From Aureispira sp. (lineage in GTDB: Bacteria; Bacteroidota; Bacteroidia; Chitinophagales; Saprospiraceae), in NCBI GenBank assembly GCA_024222455.1, contig JAAEPD010000440.1, positions 1 through 36,182 on the forward strand: a stretch of 36,182 bases of DNA, given 5' to 3'. Made by a program: the position numbers and the translations under genes. Of this stretch, positions 1 to 5,354 are shown piece by piece; positions within the stretch are counted from its first letter, which is position 1, and every line of letters begins with the position of its first letter. The notes under the pieces were generated by a model. The model was not told where the DNA came from. It searched no databases and worked only from the letters and a program-made list of their open reading frames with translations.

Positions 1-100
1 GCACCTCAGCTATGAATGTTTGTTTCATCCCTTTTGCTAGCAGTGCTATTGCTCGTTTACGCAATACTAGATACTCTTCTATTTTACTCCCTTTTTTCAT
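1..100 (-). CDS. N-terminal fragment of a helix-turn-helix protein, probably a transposase (runs off window)
   Basis: The minus strand reads 33 uninterrupted codons from the ATG at 98-100 to the window edge. The peptide begins MKKGSKIEEY, followed by the helical stretch RKRAIALLAKGMKQTFIAEV. A basic helix, then a Gly-Met turn, then a recognition-helix start ending IAEV is the layout of homeodomain-like HTH segments at the N-terminus of IS630-type transposases and related resolvase-like proteins. The IS630 assignment is from general family knowledge and cannot be settled from 33 residues. It sits just downstream of, and on the same strand as, a TPR gene that stops mid-repeat, which fits an insertion sequence end here. 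It could equally be an unrelated HTH regulator. Confidence 0.4.
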   Translation of the reverse strand, partial: MKKGSKIEEYLVLRKRAIALLAKGMKQTFIAEV

Positions 101-143
101 AACACTAAGATAATTTTTTATTATCTTATATCAAACGCCTTCG

Positions 144-1112
144 CTATAAGTAAATAGCATAATCTATATGTTGCTTGCCTACTCTTTTTTCGGCTAGGAG
201 AATAAGCTCTAAATACAATGCCTCTGCCTTTTTAAACTTCTCCATTAGTGTATACAAATAAGCTAGATTCTGTATAGAATATCTATAATGAGGAGCTTGT
301 TCGCCAATGGTTTCTTTTTTGATGGCTAGAGATTCTAAATAAAAAGATTCAGCATCTTCATACTTTCCTAATGTTGTGTATAAATTAGCTGCACCATCCA
401 AAAAACTTGCATAGTCTGGATGCTTCCCACCTAAGCTTTCCTTCCAAATTTTTCCTGCATTTAATAACAAGGGCTCTGCTTCTTCATAACTCCCCATCAT
501 TCTGTAAACAACAGAGATATTAAAAAGAAACTTAGCGTATTCGGGGTCTTTAGCCCCCTTTATTTTTTTCTGGATTTTACTGCTTTCTACAAGAAAAGGA
601 ACACAAGCTTCATATTCACGCAAATTGTAATATACAAAAGCTAAACTGTTGAGTAGAATAGTATATTCTTCGGTGTTTTCTTTCGAATGCTTCTTGCAAA
701 CGGCAATAGCTTTGTTAAAGATTTGTTTGGACTTATCATAATTACCTAACCTTGTATTTGTATTGGCAAGATCTGATAATGATTTAATATACTTAGGATT
801 GCTTTGCTCTAAAATATTTTCATATATATCGAAGACCTTTGTATATGATTTCAAGGACTCTTTGTAGTTTCCTTGCTCACTATACACTCTCCCTAAATGT
901 ACTGCAAACATTGCAGAAATAGTATCCTCCCCGCCATATTCTATTTTTGCTCGATTTTGGCCTTCTTCGGCATAAGGTTTGGCCAAAATATATTGGCCTT
1001 TAGTAATCTCTATTTGAGCTAAACTATCTAGTTCTTGGTAGCTAAATTTTGTAAGATCTTGTGCAGATAGAACTGTAGTAATAAGTAAAAACAGGGCAAC
1101 TAAAAATTTCAT
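144..1112 (-). CDS. Exported TPR-repeat protein, probably truncated at its C-terminus
   Basis: The protein has 322 aa. Residues 1-17 form a signal peptide (MKFLVALFLLITTVLSA, then QD), so it is exported. The rest is tandem ~42-residue TPRs of the kinesin-light-chain-like (TPR_10/TPR_12) kind, recognisable from repeated Y-x-x-A-E-x-L-x-L and HPDYA-type linkers. These form helical solenoids for protein contacts. The frame stops at HIDYAIYL, exactly where the next repeat should continue (compare HPDYASFLDG earlier), so no C-terminal cap or CHAT-like domain is present. In this lineage such proteins often carry a C-terminal CHAT peptidase-like domain (family knowledge). The likely cause of truncation is the mobile-element end between the stop and the HTH fragment at 1-100. 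A small hairpin (CTTGCC/GGCAAG, 1134-1148) lies in the 5' leader. The TPR call is firm; the truncation is inferred. Confidence 0.8.
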   Translation of the reverse strand: MKFLVALFLLITTVLSAQDLTKFSYQELDSLAQIEITKGQYILAKPYAEEGQNRAKIEYGGEDTISAMFAVHLGRVYSEQGNYKESLKSYTKVFDIYENILEQSNPKYIKSLSDLANTNTRLGNYDKSKQIFNKAIAVCKKHSKENTEEYTILLNSLAFVYYNLREYEACVPFLVESSKIQKKIKGAKDPEYAKFLFNISVVYRMMGSYEEAEPLLLNAGKIWKESLGGKHPDYASFLDGAANLYTTLGKYEDAESFYLESLAIKKETIGEQAPHYRYSIQNLAYLYTLMEKFKKAEALYLELILLAEKRVGKQHIDYAIYL

Positions 1113-1276
1113 AATCTATGAGCTTTTGAAGAGCTTGCCTTTGGCAAGAACAATAATTAAGAATAGATGCTCAAGATTTTAAAATCTAAGTTAAAACTAG
1201 AATTTCAGACTATTACATAACGGACAAAAAGAAGCAGAAAACGGACAGCCAAACATAATCAACTGACTATCAAAGG

Positions 1277-2260
1277 CTAACTCAATAGCAAATTACAACC
1301 TCTCAAATCACTCAAATCCAAACGTCCCAACACCTCAAAACCGCCATCAGGACGTAAACGTCCTAAATCATCTGTGGCAATAAAGCTACAACTATCTATA
1401 TTTGCTAAATCAATAATATTGATCACACCTGTTTTCCCTGTAGGTAATATGTGTAAAGGATCTGTAATATCTCGTAATAAAATACGCATAGTTGCACTGG
1501 GATAAAAAACACCTTCTCCCTTAGAATAAGCCTGTGAAAGTAGCTCTGTCATTCCATATTCAGAATGAATATTTTTGACTTGAAAAGCTGTCTTTAGTTG
1601 TCTATGAATCTCAAATTTGGGCAGTTCCTTTCTACGACCTTTCATTCCACCAGTTTCCATTATTATAGTATTTTTCAGGTCTGTTGGGTGCTCAGCAGCT
1701 AGATCTAAAAGTGCATAAGTAACTCCCAAGAGTAAAGTTGGCCAATTTTTTTTGGTGCATTCGCCCAACACCTTTAGTAAATCTTGCGTATTATAGAGAA
1801 AGAAGCCACTTTGTTTGTAGTGAGAATGTTGGATAAATTGCTCAGCCATATAAACCAAGGAGGATCCTTGACGTTCTAAATAGGAAGGCAATAGTGCCAA
1901 AACCACATAATCTTGGATATTGCCATAAAATTGTTGAAAGCCCTTTAGCGCATTTTGAGTATAGGCTTCTAAGTCTCTAACATGGTGTTGACTAGTAGTT
2001 TGACCTGTGGTGCCACTACTGCTAAAAATGGTCTGGGTAGGCCAATCAGCAGTTTTTATTAAATGATTTTTGAAAAAAGATATAGGTAGGAAAGGTATTT
2101 GCTGCAAACTAGTTATATCCATGATCGAAATACCTAACAACTTTAGGAATTTTTGATAAAGTGGATTATTTTGGGCTTGGTATTGAAATACCTCTAGTGC
2201 AATTGCTTCAAAGTTTTGATTATTGAGTTGAGAATACTTTTGTATAATTTGATTGCGCAT
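1277..2260 (-). CDS. LuxE/PaaK-type acyl-protein synthetase (adenylate-forming acyltransferase)
   Basis: The protein has 327 aa and is cytoplasmic, with no signal peptide. Residues 80-87 read SSSGTTGQ, the phosphate-binding loop of adenylate-forming enzymes. Later motifs fit the LuxE branch: METGGMKGRR (about 200-210), HSEYGMTELLSQAY (about 233-246) and the ATDDLGRLRPDGGFEVLGR region near the C-terminus, which corresponds to the adenylate-binding Asp and hinge. LuxE activates fatty acids as acyl-AMP and transfers them to its own cysteine for reductase LuxC. Bacteroidota that are not luminous carry LuxE-like proteins of this size, whose acyl substrate is unknown. No luxC, luxD or luciferase gene lies nearby, so light emission should not be inferred. 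It is transcribed divergently from the lipoprotein pair, with about 110 bp between start codons. Confidence 0.8.
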   Translation of the reverse strand: MRNQIIQKYSQLNNQNFEAIALEVFQYQAQNNPLYQKFLKLLGISIMDITSLQQIPFLPISFFKNHLIKTADWPTQTIFSSSGTTGQTTSQHHVRDLEAYTQNALKGFQQFYGNIQDYVVLALLPSYLERQGSSLVYMAEQFIQHSHYKQSGFFLYNTQDLLKVLGECTKKNWPTLLLGVTYALLDLAAEHPTDLKNTIIMETGGMKGRRKELPKFEIHRQLKTAFQVKNIHSEYGMTELLSQAYSKGEGVFYPSATMRILLRDITDPLHILPTGKTGVINIIDLANIDSCSFIATDDLGRLRPDGGFEVLGRLDLSDLRGCNLLLS

Positions 2261-2369
2261 GAATCTGATACTTAATTTATTTTAAATAATACTCTACTCC
2301 TTTTTAGGTTTTTGAAAGAACTAAAACTCTGTAGTGTATAGTAAGAAGCCTAATGCTAAAAATATTTAC

Positions 2370-2837
2370 ATGCTAAAAATAAAGAGTTTTCTAATTTTTA
2401 CCATTTTAATATCCTTCTTTTCTTGCAAGAAAGATTATTCTCCTACTCCTGACCTTGAATTCATGGAAATGTCCAAGAAATTCATGGCTCAAAATCAAGC
2501 TGATTCAACAGTCTTGACATTTTCTTTTGTAGATGGAGATGGGGATATTGGAGATGATGCAACAGACAATATCTATATTAGAGATAGTAGGACTGATGGA
2601 TTAATTGGGACATATAGAATGCCTAACTATGCCACTACTAATTCTGATAATTATAGAAAAGGAACTGTGTCTATAGTGGTCAAGTCTCCTTGTTGTATCT
2701 ATCCAGATAGTAGTTCTTGTTATGCAAGCACAGTTCATCCAATAGATACTATGAGATTTACAATACAGGTACAGGATCGTTCGGGCAAATGGAGTAATAC
2801 TATTCAAAGTGATCTTGTTCAACTAGATTGCATTTAG
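2370..2837 (+). CDS. Small lipoprotein with DGDGDIG motif (paralogue of the next gene)
   Basis: I start at the ATG at 2370 rather than the upstream one at 2334, because it puts a lipoprotein signal at the N-terminus: MLKIKSFLIFTILISFFSC, then KKD, with the lipid-anchored Cys at residue 19. The mature part (about 136 aa) looks like a beta domain with VDGDGDIGDD, a CC-x-Y-PD-x-SSC cysteine cluster and a C-terminal VQDRSGKWSN motif. The next gene has the same ordered motifs (TDGDGDLG, CC-x-DPD, IRDQAGRWSN), so the two are paralogues. DGDGD resembles a Ca2+-binding loop, and the Cys cluster could be disulphide-bonded or metal-binding. Function is unknown. It is probably cotranscribed with the gene 16 bp downstream. 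Confidence 0.8.
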   Translation: MLKIKSFLIFTILISFFSCKKDYSPTPDLEFMEMSKKFMAQNQADSTVLTFSFVDGDGDIGDDATDNIYIRDSRTDGLIGTYRMPNYATTNSDNYRKGTVSIVVKSPCCIYPDSSSCYASTVHPIDTMRFTIQVQDRSGKWSNTIQSDLVQLDCI

Positions 2838-2853
2838 ATATAAAAAAAACGAT

Positions 2854-3330
2854 ATGAAAGTATACAGCATAAGTTTATTACTAATGGGATTTTTGATTTG
2901 GTCAGGTTGTTCCAAGCCTCCAATCTACAATGACACTCCAACAATTACGAGTGTTAAATTTTCGGAAAGTGAGGTCCAACAACAAACAGGTTTGATCACC
3001 TTCCTTATTGGGTTCACTGATGGAGATGGGGATTTAGGTACAACAGAATCAGGCGATTTTGACCTTTTGATTATAGACACTCGAAGAAATGATACCTCAT
3101 TTTACCAAATCCCAATAATTCCATCTAAAGGTGTTGCTAGTGGTATTTCGGGAGAAATAGAGGTTGATGTATCTCAAATTTGTTGCATTGACCCAGATTT
3201 ACCAATTGCTTGCTCTCCAATAGCCAATACTTATCAGGAGGTTACTTATAAGGTGAAAATCCGTGATCAAGCAGGACGATGGAGCAACGAAGCAGAATCT
3301 CCTGCATTGAGTGTCAAATGTTTTGAATAA
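2854..3330 (+). CDS. Small lipoprotein with DGDGDLG motif
   Basis: The protein has 158 aa with a lipoprotein signal MKVYSISLLLMGFLIWSGC ending at lipid-modified Cys19. It shares the order of motifs with the preceding gene: a hydrophobic strand then TDGDGDLG, a polar D-x-x-x-x-DTR strand, an adjacent-cysteine motif (QICCIDPD) followed by a third Cys, and IRDQAGRWSNEAES near the end. The conserved terminal motif resembles the last strand of an Ig-like fold. It is likely anchored to the outer or inner membrane facing the periplasm or surface. The gene sits 16 bp after the first lipoprotein gene and is followed by a strong terminator, so the two form a two-gene transcript. No function is known to me. 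Confidence 0.8.
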   Translation: MKVYSISLLLMGFLIWSGCSKPPIYNDTPTITSVKFSESEVQQQTGLITFLIGFTDGDGDLGTTESGDFDLLIIDTRRNDTSFYQIPIIPSKGVASGISGEIEVDVSQICCIDPDLPIACSPIANTYQEVTYKVKIRDQAGRWSNEAESPALSVKCFE

Positions 3331-3353
3331 AAGTTACAATAGATTCTAAAATA

Positions 3354-3390
3354 AAACAGGACAAACTCTATAATAGAGTTTGTCCTGTTT
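3354..3390. terminator. Bidirectional intrinsic terminator after the lipoprotein pair
   Basis: There is a perfect 17-bp inverted repeat (arms 3354-3370 and 3374-3390) with a 3-nt TAA loop. The arms start AAACAGGAC and end GTCCTGTTT. A T-rich stretch follows on the plus strand and an A-rich stretch precedes it, so it could stop transcription in both directions. It lies between the lipoprotein gene end (3330) and the convergent gene ending at 3469. Confidence 0.85.
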
Positions 3391-3468
3391 CTTTATATAT
3401 TGATATTAATTCTTGTTCTCTGGAGCTTTATCTGTCTTGATATCTAACCAATTTGTTTACCTTCTTAG

Positions 3469-3786
3469 TTAGCTTTTAGGTGCTTCACCTGGTGGCTTAG
3501 CATCCAAAGCTAAATCATTAAGTGTTTGGGTTATATCACCTATTTTATCTTGGTTGATTTTCATCATGTAATCCATCATTAAAACTTGCTGATGAAAAGC
3601 TTCTTCTCCCAATCCTTCTCTCACTGCTGTTTCTAGTGGTGCAATAACTTTTTCTACAAAAGATTTCATAACACCAGTAGCAGTTGTTCGCATACCATAA
3701 AACTGAGCAAATAAATGGCTTAAATGAGAAATGTCCTCTATAGAATTAGGATTGTATTCCAAATCAAAATCGAATTTAATTTCCAT
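3469..3786 (-). CDS. Small hypothetical protein, acidic and helical
   Basis: The protein has 105 aa with no signal peptide or membrane segment. It starts with an acidic beta-like stretch (MEIKFDFDLEYNP), followed by amphipathic helices (SHLSHLFAQFYGM, FVEKVIAPLETAVREGL, FHQQVLMMDYMMKINQDKI) and a Pro-rich tail ending PPGEAPKS. I do not recognise a family. It lies 57 bp downstream of the small membrane protein at 3844-4110 on the same strand, so the two are probably cotranscribed. It may be a cytoplasmic partner of that membrane protein, but only the layout suggests so. Confidence 0.6.
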   Translation of the reverse strand: MEIKFDFDLEYNPNSIEDISHLSHLFAQFYGMRTTATGVMKSFVEKVIAPLETAVREGLGEEAFHQQVLMMDYMMKINQDKIGDITQTLNDLALDAKPPGEAPKS

Positions 3787-3843
3787 AGGTATATATTTTA
3801 GACTGTGATAAATCGACTTTCTTCTCCAAAGAGTCTTACCTTC

Positions 3844-4110
3844 CTAGATTGGTTGACTATCTCTAGCCATTTTTTCTGCAGTTTCCCTTACTACTGCGTT
3901 ACCAATAGAAATACCTGCTAATAATAAGACTGCAAATGTTCCTGCACCAGCAAGTGTTCCCCATAAATCTGGGCTGGCCTTAAAGTATAATAAACACCAG
4001 CAAATGATGCCAGTAAGGCTAAAAGGTAGTACTATCTTTAACCAAGAAATAATATTTGTGAGTGTTGTGTGTTTTGTGTTTTTGTCTAAATTTTTAATTT
4101 TACCTTTCAT
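3844..4110 (-). CDS. Small two-helix inner-membrane protein
   Basis: The protein has 88 aa. A lysine-rich cytoplasmic N-terminus (MKGKIKNLDKNTKH) is followed by two hydrophobic helices, about residues 24-44 (IVLPFSLTGIICWCLLYF) and 53-72 (LWGTLAGAGTFAVLLLAGIS), and a short polar tail ending RDSQPI. By the positive-inside rule both ends are probably cytoplasmic. The Gly/Ala-rich second helix could pack in a homo-oligomer. I do not recognise a family. It is the first gene of a likely two-gene unit with the 105-aa gene downstream. Confidence 0.6.
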   Translation of the reverse strand: MKGKIKNLDKNTKHTTLTNIISWLKIVLPFSLTGIICWCLLYFKASPDLWGTLAGAGTFAVLLLAGISIGNAVVRETAEKMARDSQPI

Positions 4111-4566
4111 AGCTTAACTTTTTTATATTATAGTAACACTACAATACTGGAACATAGTTCCCTCTTTTATATATTTTTTTGTTAGGAAATAATATGATGT
4201 TTGTTATTTGATTTCAAAGTTCTTCTTTTTCGAGATCTAAAACAATAACCTATGTTAGGAAAATCTCTTTGCAGGAAAAAAAAGTTTTTGAAATGATTTT
4301 TAAGTGCAGAATTTCTTTACCTTGATCAGTTTTTGTGCACAAAACAGTGGAGGGAGTTGGAACTCTTGAATTATCTCTTAATCATCAACTTACATGCTAT
4401 TAAATGCATATATTTCAAGAAACATTACCGCTATACATGAAAAAAATGTAAAAATTTAGCGATTAATAGTCCATATACTTTTAGCTTGATCAAGCTAAAA
4501 ATAGCAGTCACTTTTTCTAATCAATTAGTCAGAAAAACTTCACAGTCTATGATATATCAAATTTCA
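4111..4566. other. 456-bp gene-free stretch between two small membrane-protein genes
   Basis: I see no convincing coding frame here on either strand; stops are dense and composition is very AT-rich. The left half (4111-4440) should hold the promoter and leader of the minus-strand gene starting at 4110, but I could not find a good TAnnTTTG -7 element. The right part (4460-4549) holds a structured two-hairpin repeat, listed separately, that starts about 18 bp after the stop of the gene ending at 4567. Confidence 0.5.
4460..4549 (-). repeat. Double-hairpin intergenic repeat, copy 1
   Basis: Read on the minus strand, the element begins TAGACTGTGAAGTTTTTCT (4549 downward), forms a first hairpin with TTTTCT/AGAAAA arms (within 4512-4537), then a second palindromic hairpin TTTTAGCTT-GATC-AAGCTAAAA (palindrome at 4479-4500). 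The same layout and spacing recur in opposite orientation at 24793-24890. An 80-column ungapped comparison by eye gives 61 identities. It lies directly downstream of the gene ending at 4567, so it may also act as its transcription end. Confidence 0.6.
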
Positions 4567-4962
4567 CTAATCCACCTTTGGAGTTTTAATATCACTAGGC
4601 ATTTCTTGTTGAGTAGGAGGCCCTATAAAAATTGCCTTGAAAGCAGTTGGCAATAATACAGCCCCCATAGAAATAGGAATTAAAGCCACAAAAAGCCAAA
4701 TCCAAGCACTACGTGCACGACCTTTCCTAGCCTGTTCATCTTCCTCTACTGTAGATAGTTTGAGTGCTGATTCATGTACAAAATATAGAATAACACCAAA
4801 TACAACCATAAAGGTTATGACAGGCATAACTGCGGCTTCTGCTGACATAAAAGCTGCAATAAATATAAAAATTGCCATCCCTAAAATGGTAAAACTTGCT
4901 ATCTTGGTTAGCAATTGAATAGTTTTGTATTTTTTAGTATTAGTCATTGATTCTATATTCAT
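4567..4962 (-). CDS. Small three-helix membrane protein
   Basis: The protein has 131 aa with hydrophobic helices at about residues 21-38 (ASFTILGMAIFIFIAAFM), 45-62 (VMPVITFMVVFGVILYFV) and 87-112 (SAWIWLFVALIPISMGAVLL, then PTAFKAIFIG). An acidic/basic loop (STVEEDEQARKGRAR) lies between helices 2 and 3, and the tail is Pro/Asp-rich. I do not recognise the family. A second in-frame ATG at residue 6 (MTNTKKYK) is an equally good start. Its start codon lies only 8 bp from that of the divergent DUF2809 gene, leaving no room for separate promoters between them. Confidence 0.65.
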   Translation of the reverse strand: MNIESMTNTKKYKTIQLLTKIASFTILGMAIFIFIAAFMSAEAAVMPVITFMVVFGVILYFVHESALKLSTVEEDEQARKGRARSAWIWLFVALIPISMGAVLLPTAFKAIFIGPPTQQEMPSDIKTPKVD

Positions 4963-4970
4963 TTAAAAAA

Positions 4971-5354
4971 ATGTCAAACAAAAATAAAAAAGTTTATATC
5001 CTATTAAGCCTTCTTCTTTTTTTGATAGAAGCTATTATTGCTATTTTTTTTAGGGACTCCTTCATTCGCCCAATTGTGGGAGATTATCTGGTAGTAATTC
5101 TACTCTATTGCATGCTCCACAGCATATCATCACTTTCTTTCAAAAAAGCAGCCTTAACAGTCTTAATATTTGCTTATGCTGTTGAGTTTTTGCAATGGAT
5201 TAATATATTAGAAGTGCTTGGTCTACAAAAAAGCATGTTCACTCACCTAACCCTAGGTTCTACCTTTGACTGGGGCGATATGCTTGCCTATACATTAGGT
5301 ATCACTACTGTTTTAGTCGTAGAAAATCTAGTTAGAGCTAGCCCAGAACCTTAG
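4971..5354 (+). CDS. DUF2809 family membrane protein
   Basis: The protein has 127 aa starting at the ATG at 4971. An upstream in-frame start at 4947 would overlap the divergent gene and adds no membrane or motif sequence. It has about four hydrophobic helices with the family's signatures: FIRPIVGDYLVVILLYC (residues about 31-47), FAYAVEFLQ (about 67-75) and LGSTFDWGDMLAYTLG (about 93-108). DUF2809 proteins are short integral membrane proteins of unknown activity, recognised mainly by the RPxxGD and GSTFDxxD motifs, both intact. The last 17 bp overlap the end of the convergent double-Ddl gene. Confidence 0.85.
   Translation: MSNKNKKVYILLSLLLFLIEAIIAIFFRDSFIRPIVGDYLVVILLYCMLHSISSLSFKKAALTVLIFAYAVEFLQWINILEVLGLQKSMFTHLTLGSTFDWGDMLAYTLGITTVLVVENLVRASPEP

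Noticed and set aside
1277-2260. Bioluminescence operon
   Set aside because: Only a LuxE-like gene is present; luxC, D, A and B are absent.
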